From Cafeteria roenbergensis (taxonomy: Eukaryota > Sar > Bigyra > Bicosoecida > Cafeteriaceae), in contig VLTN01000029.1 in the NCBI GenBank assembly GCA_008330645.1, positions 124,001 through 188,000 of the forward strand: a stretch of DNA of 64,000 nucleotides, in the 5' to 3' direction. Below the pieces are notes generated by a model. That model saw nothing but the letters and a program-made list of their open reading frames with translations, was not told the DNA's origin and did no database searches. The translations under genes were made by a program, and so were the position numbers. Below, piece by piece: positions 44,554 to 54,153 of this stretch (within the stretch, counting starts at the first letter, position 1; each line of letters starts with the position of its first letter).

Positions 44554-45525
44554 TCACAGACACACGCTGGGCACGCCCTGCTCGCGGCCCGCCGCACCTC
44601 TTGCGCCTGCTGCGCCCGAAGCAGCCTGTTCCCGCAGCCGCATCGCCTCCCCGCGCCAGTAGTCGATCGCGGCAGCCTGCCGCCGCTCTGCCTTGTCGCG
44701 GCCAGCGCTCGCGGCGGACTGTCGCTCCACTGCACGGGCCGCGTCCCTCGCCGCAGCCACGGCGCCTCTCAGCCCTGCTTTGAGCGCCGCTGCCTCGCTC
44801 CCCTCCCGTGTCGGCGCGATGCCACCACGGCCAGTGTCCCCACCAAGGGCAGCTGCAGCCCTCTCTGGTCCCTCGCCAGGCTCGTTGGAACCGACCGCTC
44901 CGGCAGCTTGTCCGGACCGATGCTCTGCCGCCTCCACAGCCACTCGCAGCGCTGCCACAGTGGCCAGCAGGGACGCTGCAGCAGCCACCAGCCCATCGAC
45001 AGCGGCGGCCGCGATAGAGGCTCCCGCGCCGCCAGCGCCGCATGCAGCAGCGCCACTGCCGCAACCAACTCCCGCGCCAGCCTCGTCAGGCGGCTGCTGC
45101 GACGCCCTTGCACCGGGTGGCGTGCGCTCGGGATCCACACGTCCTTGCCCCCCAGCGAGCGAGCTTCCTGAGCCAGCCGGCCTGTGCGCCGAGGAGCGTG
45201 GCACCCGCCCGCCAGCCCCGGCCGAATGCCCCGGAGATGTCACCGGGGGCGATCGGCGGGGCGGCAGGGCTGATTTGGCCGGCGAGCAGGCCGCGGCCGG
45301 CGTGGCGGAAGATGCCACACCCTGTGACTGGGCTCGGCGAGGCACCGCCGACGGCTCCGGCGCGGACCGCTGCGAGACGGCAGGCCGACCCCCACGGCCG
45401 GGCACACCCTGGCTGGCCAAGCCCGGGCTGTTATGTGCCCCGAGGCCGGGCTCTGCGGGCGCTGCGCTTTCGTGAGCCGGACGCCGGGCACCTGTACGCG
45501 GCTGCCTGTCAAGTTCCCCAGGCAC
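44554..45525 (-). CDS. Ala-rich ORF with C-terminal coiled coil, probably a downstream exon
   Basis: A 323-codon frame ends at 44554 (REQGVPSVCL). It has no ATG near its beginning; the first Met is close to the end, so it must be an exon or spurious. The first ~170 residues are Pro/Ser/Gly-rich and disordered. The rest has helical Ala-rich and charged coil (AALKAGLRGAVAAARDAARA, RRQAAAIDYWRGEAMRLREQ), the same style as other proteins in this genome. It lies immediately downstream of, and on the same strand as, the pantothenate synthetase fragment, so it could be a C-terminal extension of that gene. No function can be given. Confidence 0.35.
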   Translation of the reverse strand: MPGELDRQPRTGARRPAHESAAPAEPGLGAHNSPGLASQGVPGRGGRPAVSQRSAPEPSAVPRRAQSQGVASSATPAAACSPAKSALPPRRSPPVTSPGHSAGAGGRVPRSSAHRPAGSGSSLAGGQGRVDPERTPPGARASQQPPDEAGAGVGCGSGAAACGAGGAGASIAAAAVDGLVAAAASLLATVAALRVAVEAAEHRSGQAAGAVGSNEPGEGPERAAAALGGDTGRGGIAPTREGSEAAALKAGLRGAVAAARDAARAVERQSAASAGRDKAERRQAAAIDYWRGEAMRLREQAASGAAGARGAAGREQGVPSVCL

Positions 45526-45528
45526 GCC

Positions 45529-45997
45529 TCACCGACCGAGCGTGTTGACTGCGCTCGTCTCGTCCATCGACGGCTGGTCCGGGACGAAGACCATGTTGTC
45601 GATCAGGCGCGTGCGGCCGCGATGGCACCAGCACTGCGCCGCCTTCCGCGTGGCTCTCGCCGGATGACACGGCAGGCCGACCCGTCGCAGCGCAGGCCAC
45701 GTCAAGATACTGGACCGGCCCGAAGCGGCCTTGGCCGCGATCAGAGAGGGCGTCTGCTGCAATGGTGCGGAGTTCTTCCACGCCCCAGGGCAGCCCGCGA
45801 CCCACGATGCGCTTCACCTCACGCAAGGCCGCGTACATGGCCGGAGCCGCCTCGCGCTCCTCCACGGACAGATACGCGTTCCGGGAGCTCATCGCCAGCC
45901 CGTCCTGCTCCCTCATCGTCGGGTTGAGCTGCACGTACACGCCAAGGTTGAGGTCGCGCGCCAGCTGCCGCACCACAATGCACTGGTAGGCGTTCTT
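45529..45997 (-). CDS. panC: Pantothenate synthetase, C-terminal half (gene appears truncated)
   Basis: After an acceptor (CTCGCTGGCCAG|AAGAACGCC) the product reads KNAYQC...VRQLARDLNL, then PTMREQDGLAMSSRNAYLS. This is the diagnostic core of pantothenate synthetase, which joins pantoate and beta-alanine using ATP (conserved PTxREpDGLAxSSRN). The C-terminal signature GRTRLIDNM is also present, but one base out of frame from the YLDVA segment. A 67-bp GT-AG intron would restore frame but remove expected residues, so a host-gene frameshift or assembly indel is equally likely. The family is ~280-310 residues; only about 150 are here. The N-terminal half with the PTMGALHxGH ATP-binding motif is not found between 45998 and the next gene, where repeat R1d sits. 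The gene is therefore probably cut and non-functional, or a recent duplicate. Confidence 0.7.
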
Positions 45998-46371
45998 CTG
46001 GCCAGCGAGAACCGCGGGCAGCGTGCCGCTCTGCCAAGCTGCCGCGGGCCCTGCTGTGTTGTTGGGTTGGGTGGCGGATGCCTCCGCCTTGCGAGACTGC
46101 CCCCGGGGGCATTGGGTGCGGCCGGCGTCAGGACGGACCGATGCCGCTGTTGGGTCCCGGCGCGTGCAAGCTGCTCGTGCGCGGTCCGAAAGTGAAGCCT
46201 GTGCGGGACTGCCGCAAGCGCCTGAGGGGCGACGACGAGGCGGCGGGGGCGCCGAGTGTCAGCAGTTCTTCGCGACGGCACAGGGTGGACTGAGGAAAAC
46301 GCTTGGGTGACTTTGCAGCACCGGCAAAATTGTGAACTTGCAGGGCGCTGCGACGCAATCTTCGTGCCTCG
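45998..46371. other. Gap upstream of the panC fragment
   Basis: About 370 bp between the panC exon and R1 copy d. I searched the minus-strand frames for the missing N-terminal half of the enzyme and saw nothing like it. No other feature is supported. Confidence 0.5.
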
Positions 46372-46570
46372 TGGAAATGATCGAAATCTAGGGCTGCTGT
46401 TCAACTTGGTTGGCATCGAAACGCTACCGCTAAACCTTGCGAGCGCATGTGGCTCTGCTTTCTACGGCAGAGCTGCACCTCGCCAATCGTCAATCGTTTT
46501 GCGCCCTCCGAGAAGCGAGCGCACCCGGTGGTCTAGCCCACGTGGGCTTCCCGGGCGACCCCCCGTACCG
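46372..46570 (-). repeat. Dispersed repeat R1, copy d
   Basis: 199 bp identical to 39312-39510 except for one substitution (CCGATCG against CCAATCG) and in the same orientation. Its right end is 33 bp beyond the stop of the neighbouring minus-strand ORF. Bases flanking the two copies are not the same, so no target-site duplication is evident. Confidence 0.9.
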
Positions 46571-46602
46571 GCAGCCCGCAGTGCATGCACGCAATCCAAC
46601 GC

Positions 46603-48246
46603 TCAGCGAATCGGAAGCCCGGCTGCCTGCCTCTGAAGCAGGATTGTCGTGGTCTCGCGCATCCACTTCCGCCACGGCTTTCGTATCTTCGTCGTCATCC
46701 TCGCTTCGACGCGAGACCGGATTTCGCCGAATGTCGGCAGTTGGTCGTCGGGGATGTCGGGGGGAATCTTCGCGCCTTCGTCCCAAATCATCTGCTGGAT
46801 GAGCCGCGCGGTCGGCCTGTCCAGGGAGTCCGGGAGCGGTACGCTGTCGACCGACGGCATGTCTGCATCGTCCTCGAACTCTTCTGCGTCCGCTTGGTCA
46901 TCTCCGGCCAGCCCTGCCGCTTCGCCCGTGCCGGACCCATTTGCCTCACCCGATGCGGCACGCTCGCGCCCGCTGCGACTGTCGTGGGGCGCCTCCGCGT
47001 CCCCGCCTCTCATGTGCCCTGCGCGGCCCCGCGCCGCTGGCGGCGCCTCCGCTTCGTCGTCCTCCGGGGCAGCAGCGGTCGCCCACGACGACTGCTGCTC
47101 TGTGCCGCTGGTCCTGGCCGTGGTGGCAGCGGCTCTGCCGGCGGGACGGTCGCCGCCTTGTCTGGAGCGCAGCCCCGACGAGGCGGGGGCGTCCGACCCT
47201 GGGGGTCCGGGGCGGGAATCGGCGCTGCCCGACGACCGCTGGGCGGGGCTTGCCGAGCGGCTAGGCGGCGCGCCCGGGCCGGTGAGGGCGCGGGCGGGGC
47301 TACGTGCCGGCGGAACGGTCAAGTCTCCGCGGTGCAGCGTGGCTGCGCTGGCGCCCGTGGCAGTTTGGCCGGACAGCGACGCCTGGCCGTGCCCGCTGTC
47401 CACAGAGGCCTGTCTCGACGACGTGGCGTCGTGGGCCGACCCCCGCCTGACCCCGCCAGACCCGCTCTGTCCGCCGGCCGCACCGGCCGCGGCAGACAGC
47501 TTGGCCGGCCACACGACCCGCGGCCGCATCAGGCTCATAGCCTCCCTGGCCGCTCCGTCCAGCCGCCAGGCGGCGGCCAGCTCTGCAGCTCTGCCGGGAT
47601 CACAGGCGCTCAGCTGCGCGAGGTCGTCGGCCAGCTGGTCCCTCGCGGCTTGCGTGGCGAGGACGACGTCGACGGCGGGGTCGCCGGACAGGGGCCCGCT
47701 TTCGCCTGCCGCTGCCACGGTCAGGCACTGGTGGCCGTTGAGCGACGCCGCCTGCTCTGCCGCTGCCTTTGCCGCGGCCCTGCCCCCAAAGCAGCCTGTG
47801 GCCTTGGGGCCGGGGGGCCTCCGGGGGGGCCCCGGCCACGCCGCGAGGCCCCTGGCCTCCACGGCGCCGCTGCCCAGCCCCAGGAAAAGCGTCAGCTGAT
47901 CGGGCCCGGTGTGCCGGGCGTGCGCAATGTCCGCCCGAATCGCGTCCGCCAGGGTTGAGTCCGTTGCAGCCCTGGCCTCGATGGGGACAAACCCCGGAGG
48001 GTCCAGCTGCGCGCCGCCCTGACGGCCCTTGGAGGCGCCCGCCAGCCCAGAGCCGCCCCCGCCGAACGCGCCGCTGCCGCTGCCGCTGCCAGCTCTGCCC
48101 GCCGCCGCCGCGGCGGGCGTGTTTCGCCGGCGCCAGACTAGCCACCGTCCGTCGGGCGCGAGGCCGAGCCATGCGTCCTCAAAGGGCACCGCGTCCGTGG
48201 GGCCTTGGCGCCCACAGCGTAGCCTCGCAACAGCCGCATAGCCCAC
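46603..48246 (-). CDS. Ser/Gly-rich ORF, probably 3' exon of the LRR/coiled-coil gene
   Basis: A 547-codon frame overlapping the end of the LRR ORF in another phase. It contains VPFEDAWLGLAPDGRWLVWR, a disordered Ser/Gly/Ala/Arg middle with an acidic patch (ADAEEFEDDADMPSVDS), and an ordered C-terminus (DRPTARLIQQMIWDEGAK, SRVEARMTTKIRKPWRKWMR). The ordered ends argue that it is coding. A donor GCC|GTGAGG (exon end 48327) and an acceptor TTTGAG|GAC (exon start 48177) would remove 149 bp and join it to the LRR protein in frame, giving ~1,596 residues. The GAG acceptor is unusual. A one-base indel in the overlap is the alternative. Confidence 0.5.
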   Translation of the reverse strand: MGYAAVARLRCGRQGPTDAVPFEDAWLGLAPDGRWLVWRRRNTPAAAAAGRAGSGSGSGAFGGGGSGLAGASKGRQGGAQLDPPGFVPIEARAATDSTLADAIRADIAHARHTGPDQLTLFLGLGSGAVEARGLAAWPGPPRRPPGPKATGCFGGRAAAKAAAEQAASLNGHQCLTVAAAGESGPLSGDPAVDVVLATQAARDQLADDLAQLSACDPGRAAELAAAWRLDGAAREAMSLMRPRVVWPAKLSAAAGAAGGQSGSGGVRRGSAHDATSSRQASVDSGHGQASLSGQTATGASAATLHRGDLTVPPARSPARALTGPGAPPSRSASPAQRSSGSADSRPGPPGSDAPASSGLRSRQGGDRPAGRAAATTARTSGTEQQSSWATAAAPEDDEAEAPPAARGRAGHMRGGDAEAPHDSRSGRERAASGEANGSGTGEAAGLAGDDQADAEEFEDDADMPSVDSVPLPDSLDRPTARLIQQMIWDEGAKIPPDIPDDQLPTFGEIRSRVEARMTTKIRKPWRKWMRETTTILLQRQAAGLPIR

Positions 48247-51200
48247 GGCGACCCCGCCAGCAGCGCCGCAGCCGCGTCGAGCGGCGACGGTTGCGACGCG
48301 TCCATTGAAGGCGGAAGCGGCCTCACGGCTTGCGGCGCGGTCAGGCTCAGCCGCCTGCTCGACGCAGCGGCAGCGGCAGCGGCGCGGGCGCGGGCGGCCT
48401 CTGCCTCCGCCTCCGCCTCCGCCTCCGCCTCCGCGCGGCGCCTGGATGCCTCGGCCGCCGCCGCCGCCTCTGCCGCGGCTCTGCCGTCAACTCCGGCCTT
48501 GGCAGGGTCCTTCCGTCCCAGCACGGCGTCGATCCGCTCGGCCACGTCAAGCAGAGCCGCGGCCTGTGCCCGGGCCAATCGAGCCGCCTCCGCCGCCTCC
48601 TCCATCACCCTCGGGTCCGCCGCCTCGCGAAGCGCCCTTGCAAGCCTTGCTGCGCTCTCGGCCTCGGCCAGCGCCCGCCGCTCCGCCGTCTCAGCGGCAG
48701 AGCCCTCCTGAACGAGTGAGGCCGCCTCACGCCGCAGCCGCCCCGCCTCGGCCAGGACCCTCGAGAGTTCGCCTCCGTCCCTTCCCGCCGCCTCCTCCAG
48801 CCGCGCGGCCTCGCGCTGGGCGCTGGCGCACTCCCGCTCAGCCCGCCGCCTCGCCGCCTCGGCCTCGTCCCGCTGACGTCGCGCCCTGCCCTCCTCCGCC
48901 TGCGCCTCCGCCAGCTCCGCCTCCGCCTCCTCCTTGGCCTTGAGCGCCGCCGCGGCCTCCTCCTTGGCCCGCCGCAGCGCCCCCTGCAGCTCCGCGCGGC
49001 GGCCCTCCGCCGCGGTGCGGAGTCTCTCGGCCTCCGCAAGCTCCGCACGGGCCCGTCGCGCCCTGCCCTCGGCGTGGGCCCGCGCCCCGGCAGAGCCGTC
49101 CCCAGAGCCCAGCACGACGTCGACCCTGGCCTCCGCCTCCCGCGCCTCCGCGCGGGCCGACTCGGCCTCCTCCGCGGCGCGAGACGCCGCCTCCTCCGCC
49201 GCTGCGGCAGCCGCTCTGGCCTCCTCCGCTGCCTCGCGGGTGCGCCGGGTGGCCTCGTCCTCCGCCGCCGCCTCCTCGCGAAGCGCTCGCTCGCGCTCAG
49301 CTGCCCGGTCCCGCGCCCGCGCCGATGCGCGAAGCGTCGCCTCCGCCTCCTCCGCCCGCGCCAGCGCCGCCGACCGCGCCGCCTCCGCCTCCGCCCGCGC
49401 CCTGGCGGCAGCCCGCCGGGCCGCCTTGGCCTCCTCCAGCGTCTTTGCAGCCGCCGCAACGCGGTCCCACGCCGCCCCGCCGTCGCTGCCGTTCTGGCCG
49501 CCGTCGTCGTCGCCGTCGCCGCCACCGCCGCCGCCGTCGCCGTCCGGCCCGCCACCGCCGCTACCGTCGCCGTCCGGCCCGCCCACTGCCCGCCGCCCAG
49601 CCCTCGCGGCCGCGTCGTCAGCGCGCAGCGTCAGTGCCTCCGCCTCCGCCAGCCGCGCCGCCGCTGCCTCTCTCTCAGCTGCCGCGGCCGCCCGCTCGCG
49701 CGCCGCTGCCGCCTCGCGTCTCTCAGCCTCCCTCGCCGCGCGACGCGCCTGCGATCGACGAAACGCTGTTCGCAGCGCCGCCGCAACGGCCTCCTCCTCC
49801 GCCGCCTCCGCGCCACACCCTTCCACGCGCAGCCACTCAATCGCACAGCCGTCCGCCTCCAGCAGCGCCACCGCCGCCCGCATCGCACGCCGCCCGCACG
49901 CCGGGTTGTCACCAATGTCCAGTGCCGCAAGGCCGCGAAACCGCTCGCATGCCTTCAGCAACGCCTCTGCATCGGTGTCACTCAGGCCGCACCCTGCCAC
50001 CGACAGCGCCATCAGACTGCAGCCGCCGCCAGCGACGCCGCCGCCGCCGCTGGTGACGCTACCGTCGTCCTCGTCGTAGTGGCGATGACTGTGGCGGAGG
50101 TGCTGACTATCGTCTGCCTGCCCCAGCTCCTGAAGCGATGAGCACAGCTCTGCCCACGCGGTCGCGGACGGGGCGCCCGCTCGCCACCCCAGCCTTGCTC
50201 CAGCGGTTTCGCGTGTCGACGCGTCGCTCCCCTCCCCAGCCCGAGCAGCTGCACCAATATCAACAGTTGCAGTTGCAGTTACAGTTGCAGTTGCAGTTGC
50301 CGGTCCGCCCGCTGCCTGCATGGAGAGATCCACCGCCTGAATGCCAAGGCCGGCCGGCGCTGCAAGCAGCCTGGCAACAGCGACGACCCCTTCCGTTCCT
50401 GCGGCGTTGCACGCCAGGTCGAGCCGCTGGATGCGGGGGTGCCTCCGCAGGGCCCCGGCAACCGCCGCCACGCCCCTGCCTCGGAGCCCGCACCCGCGAA
50501 CACGCAGCTCTGCCAGCGAGGCGTTTCCGGCCAGGGCCCCAGCCAGGGCCTCCGCGCCCCGGGCCCCGAGGGGGTTTTCGCTGAGATCCAGTTGCTCGAG
50601 CCAAGGGGCCCCCGAAGGCTCCAGCAGGGCCCGGAGCGCTCCCACGCCGTCGTCACGAAGAAAGTTCCCGGAAAGGTCCAGCGTTCGGAGGGCACAGGCG
50701 CCCGCAGCCGGAAGCGGTGCCAGCGCGGCCACGTGGCCGGCGCCTGCGCGCGGCGCGGCCCCTGCGCCAGTGAGCGCCGCTGCCAGCCTGGCCGCGCCGG
50801 CGCTTCCAAGGCGGTTCCCGCCGAGCCGCAGGGTGCGGAGGCCCGACGCGCGCGCCGCCCGGCCCAGGGCGGTCACGGCGGCCGTGCCCATGTGGTTGTG
50901 GCGCGCGTCCACGTGCCCGATGCGCGGGTCGGCCGCGCAGGCCGCCGCCAGCTCCAGCGCGCCGCGGTCCCACAGGTCGCACGCGCGCACGTCCAGGGCG
51001 CGCAGCTCGTCCTCTGCGTGACGGTCGGCGTCGCCGTCGACTGCTCGCGCCGCCGCGACGGTGTCGTGATCGAGGACGCACCTGCCGCCGCCGAAGCAGG
51101 ACAACTGCCCGGCGTCTCGGCTCGGAAACGCTCGGCTGGCGCGCTCCGCAACCAGGGCGGCGGCGCGCGAGTCGTACCCCGCGCCCTGGGGCGCAGCACT

Positions 51201-51542
51201 GTCCTCGATCCGGGCCAGGGATGGCTGCGGGTCCCAGTGCAGCCTGGGGGCGCGACTGCCAAGGGCGGCCTCGTCCTCGCCAGCGACTCGCCAGCGGTCA
51301 CTGGCGACGCTTGCCCCGCCTGCGCCGGGGCTGTCGACCGCGGTGGGGGCTCCCCAGCTGTGGTCTGCCGCCCAGCGCCTGCCCGCAGCGGGGGGCGGGC
51401 CCTGCCTGCGCGGGTAGGCGAGCCCCAGGGACGAGTTGCCGCCAAACGGTGCGGAAGCCCCAGCGCCGCCGTGCCGCGAGCCAGCGCCCCCCCAGGCCGC
51501 CCTCGACGCCGAGGCGTCTAAGCTAAGCACCGACGACTCCAT
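48138..51542 (-). CDS. Leucine-rich-repeat protein with long coiled coil
   Basis: ATG 51542 (MESSVLSLDASASRAAWGG) is the first true ATG; 1,134 codons run to TAG 48138. The first ~170 residues are disordered. Then come ribonuclease-inhibitor/NLRC-type LRRs (LRTLRLGGNRLGSAGAARL, LRTLDLSGNFLRDDGVGAL, LEQLDLSENPLGARGAEAL, IQRLDLACNAAGTEGVVAV). A Ser/Asp-rich break with a (TA)n run follows, then one more LRR pair (LAALDIGDNPACGRRAM). From about residue 600 to 1,070 a highly charged Ala/Glu/Arg coiled coil follows, interrupted by Gly/Asp loops. No nucleotide-binding (NACHT/NB-ARC) domain is visible, so this is not a classical NLR. LRRs bind proteins and the coil implies a dimeric scaffold; a cytoskeletal or flagellar role is possible but unproven. 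The 3' end is uncertain (see the ORF at 46603). Confidence 0.8.
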   Translation of the reverse strand: MESSVLSLDASASRAAWGGAGSRHGGAGASAPFGGNSSLGLAYPRRQGPPPAAGRRWAADHSWGAPTAVDSPGAGGASVASDRWRVAGEDEAALGSRAPRLHWDPQPSLARIEDSAAPQGAGYDSRAAALVAERASRAFPSRDAGQLSCFGGGRCVLDHDTVAAARAVDGDADRHAEDELRALDVRACDLWDRGALELAAACAADPRIGHVDARHNHMGTAAVTALGRAARASGLRTLRLGGNRLGSAGAARLAAALTGAGAAPRAGAGHVAALAPLPAAGACALRTLDLSGNFLRDDGVGALRALLEPSGAPWLEQLDLSENPLGARGAEALAGALAGNASLAELRVRGCGLRGRGVAAVAGALRRHPRIQRLDLACNAAGTEGVVAVARLLAAPAGLGIQAVDLSMQAAGGPATATATVTATATVDIGAAARAGEGSDASTRETAGARLGWRAGAPSATAWAELCSSLQELGQADDSQHLRHSHRHYDEDDGSVTSGGGGVAGGGCSLMALSVAGCGLSDTDAEALLKACERFRGLAALDIGDNPACGRRAMRAAVALLEADGCAIEWLRVEGCGAEAAEEEAVAAALRTAFRRSQARRAAREAERREAAAARERAAAAAEREAAAARLAEAEALTLRADDAAARAGRRAVGGPDGDGSGGGGPDGDGGGGGGDGDDDGGQNGSDGGAAWDRVAAAAKTLEEAKAARRAAARARAEAEAARSAALARAEEAEATLRASARARDRAAERERALREEAAAEDEATRRTREAAEEARAAAAAAEEAASRAAEEAESARAEAREAEARVDVVLGSGDGSAGARAHAEGRARRARAELAEAERLRTAAEGRRAELQGALRRAKEEAAAALKAKEEAEAELAEAQAEEGRARRQRDEAEAARRRAERECASAQREAARLEEAAGRDGGELSRVLAEAGRLRREAASLVQEGSAAETAERRALAEAESAARLARALREAADPRVMEEAAEAARLARAQAAALLDVAERIDAVLGRKDPAKAGVDGRAAAEAAAAAEASRRRAEAEAEAEAEAEAARARAAAAAAASSRRLSLTAPQAVRPLPPSMDASQPSPLDAAAALLAGSPWAMRLLRGYAVGAKAPRTRCPLRTHGSASRPTDGG
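48401..48437 (-). repeat. CCTCCG hexanucleotide repeat in the coiled coil
   Basis: Six tandem GCCTCC hexamers (plus strand) encode alternating Glu-Ala on the minus strand. Unit length keeps the frame. Confidence 0.85.
50262..50300 (-). repeat. CAGTTG hexanucleotide repeat in the LRR protein
   Basis: Tandem near-perfect CAGTTG hexamers (plus strand) encode a Thr-Ala-type run on the minus strand, inside the loop that splits the LRR block. Confidence 0.85.
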
Positions 51543-51979
51543 CTGGGCGCGCAAGGCGCAGCGCTGCAGGTCGCTGCGAGCGGTGGCACGCACGGACAGT
51601 CGCGCAGGGCCAACTGCGCAATTGCCGTGGTGGACTTGCCCAGCACGGAAACTGCAGTCGCCCGAATTCGGAAGCTGGACTAGGCCTGGCGGCGCCTCAA
51701 ATCAGGCGCCCAGTTGGGTGGGACTCACGAAGCGGCGCTGGCTCTGCACCAGAATCGACCCTCGACGACGCGGAAGTTGCCTTGCGCTGGGCGGCTGCGA
51801 CTGCACCGGCGGCAACCGGGACTGGGGCGAGGGGTTCCGCCCCGGCAAGCCGGCGCCGCGGCCGCGTCGCACGGCGGGACGCGCAGTCTCAGCCCGCGCC
51901 GCACAGGCCTCAAGGCGCGGCCACCCCTTCGTGGTTCGCCGCTGCCACACTAGCCGGCTAGCCGCTCGCCACCCTGCGC
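51543..51979. promoter_or_regulatory. Bidirectional promoter region with hairpin
   Basis: This 437-bp gap separates divergent genes (ATG 51542 minus, ATG 51980 plus). It holds a perfect inverted repeat GGCGCCT-CAAATC-AGGCGCC at 51691-51710 and a GCGCAATTGC palindromic patch near 51619. Any regulatory role is inferred from position only. Confidence 0.35.
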
Positions 51980-54122
51980 ATGGCTGCGGGCAGGGGACTC
52001 AACACTTCGCAGGACCGCCTTCTTGGTGCCTCTGGGCGCGGCGAGTCTTCCGGCCGCGTGGGGCCCGACCTGGCTGCGGCTGGGCGGTCGCACACATCGA
52101 GCATCTCGAGCGGGGCCCTTGCTCGCGGCTCCGCTCTCAAGGACGTGCCGGCCTGGTCGCCCGGCATAACCGGACTGTTTCCCAGCCCGCACACGGCTGC
52201 GCTTGGCCCCGCGGGGCGCCCTGACGCCCCCACCGGCCTCGTCGCCCTGACGCACATCGGCAGAGCCTCGCGCGACATGGCGGACGGCGACTACGGCCAT
52301 CTCGATGCCGGGCCCGCCTCCGGGGCCGCGCCAGTGTCGTACGCGCAGGTGGCTCGCCGCGGCGCGCTCAGCCGCCCGGACCAGCGTCACGACGGGGACG
52401 GTGGCGGCGGTGGCGGCGGTGGCGGCAGTGACGAAGCCGGCGACGAGCGCGATGGCGCGGCCGCCACGTTCGCTGGGGCGAGCGGCCGCGGCCACACAGC
52501 CGCCAGCGCTGGGCCGTGGGGCCGGCCAGCCGCCTCTGCCGGTGGCGACGATGCCGCCGCGGCTCGGACAGGCCCCCGCCGCCCTGTCGTCGGCGGCGGC
52601 ACTGGCGGCATCAGCAGCAGCTACGCTGCCCCGCCAGCAGCCCGCCTGGCCGCCGCGCCAGCTGTGCGCCTCGGAGCCGGCACCTCCACCTCCACCTCCA
52701 CCTCCTCCGCTGTGCCCATCGCCGGCACCGCCACCGGCCGCCATCGCCAGCCGGCAGAGCGGCCCCCAACTGCAACCGTCTCGCGCTCCCTAGCAGGCAG
52801 TGCGGGCTTTGCGACCAACGCTCACCGAACCAGCAGACTTGCGGCCACGCAGGCCGCGGCTGGGGCTGGCAGAGCCGCGTTTGCTCACGGCACGGGAGAC
52901 CTCGCAGGGGCACCGGGCTCTGCCGGAAGGAGCTCCACTTCGCACTTCGTTCCGCCGCCAGAAAGCGAAGCGGAATCGTTCACGTCGGCTGGTCGGAGCC
53001 TAAACCGCTTCCGGATCACGCGGCGTCAGCGGCAGGCGGCGCAGCGCTCGACCGACGGCCGGGCCGCGGCCGGCAGTCGCATGCCAGTCACCGCGACATC
53101 ACTTGCGTTCCTCGCCGAGTCGTCGGCGTCGTCGCACTCTCCCCACGCTCGGGCCGACCCTTCCATCGGCACGTCGCTCCTCGCCGCGTCGCTCAGACTG
53201 GACGGCGTGGGTGGCCCGTCGCCGTCGTCGGGCGGCGCCGCCTCTTCTGGCCCCCGTCGCAACGGCTCTGCCACTTTCATTGCCCAGGCATCGCCCCGGG
53301 GAACGGCCACCATGCCTGCCGCGGCGTTTGCCAGCGGTTTCGCGGCGGACGCTGGCGCGCCCGCCGCCGCAGCAGCAGGCGGCGCCGCAGTGTGGGCAGC
53401 CGCCAGCGCAGCGAGCGCCAGCGCAGCGAGCGCCAGCGGGGCTGCTCATGGTGGTGGCGGCGGCGCCGGAGGGGGAGGGGGAATCGTTTTGGCCGCGCCG
53501 CCTCGGGCCCATCCGCCCCGGCCAGGCCAATCACGGCTCCATCACCTCCGTGTCCCGTCGTCGCGGGACACGTCCGCTGGCTTCGCGGCGCCACCGGGGT
53601 CCCACCCGGCGCGCCCCGCTGCTCAGCGCGTTGCGTGCGGGAGCTGCCGCCGCGCGGCCTGCTGCGACCGGTGCGGAGCTGTGGCGTCGACGCAGTGCCG
53701 CCGGTGGGCGGGGCCGCTGCTGCTGGCGGCACTGGTCACCCTAGCCGCGAGCGCAGAGTGGGTGGCCACGTCGCTGCTCTGGCACTTGCTCACACAGCCG
53801 CGAGTCATCGCGTCTGGGAGCGCTCTGCCGCTGATGTTGGTCCTGATCCCGCTCACGGCTCTGCTGTCTCTGTGCAGCTCTGCCGTGGACTCCAGATGCT
53901 GCCGCTGCTGCCACGCGCTTGCGTCGGCGCGCGGCGCCGAGCTGCCGCCGTGGGCCGCGCCCGCCGCTTGCTGTGTCCCCGCCGACAGACTGGAGGCCGT
54001 GGCCTCGGCCAGGCGCGGGGGGCACCTCAGCACCGCGGCCGCCACCGCCGCCCTGCGTCTCGCTGGCGGCACGGCCGTGTGCTGTGGCTGTATCCGTTGC
54101 GACGATGGCAGCGGCGGCGGCA

Positions 54123-54153
<31 letters not shown>

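Noticed and set aside
39312-46570. Complete LTR retroelement or other virus-like element bounded by R1 copies a and d
   Set aside because: The bounding repeats are only 199 bp, no target duplication is seen, and I found no reverse transcriptase, integrase, recombinase, capsid or envelope motif inside. Other R1 copies lie in both orientations. Left as an island with dispersed repeats.
46928-48308. Plus-strand frames opposite the Ser/Gly-rich ORF at 46603-48246
   Set aside because: They lack ordered segments. The minus-strand frame has an acidic patch, an ordered C-terminus and a splice-compatible link to the LRR gene.
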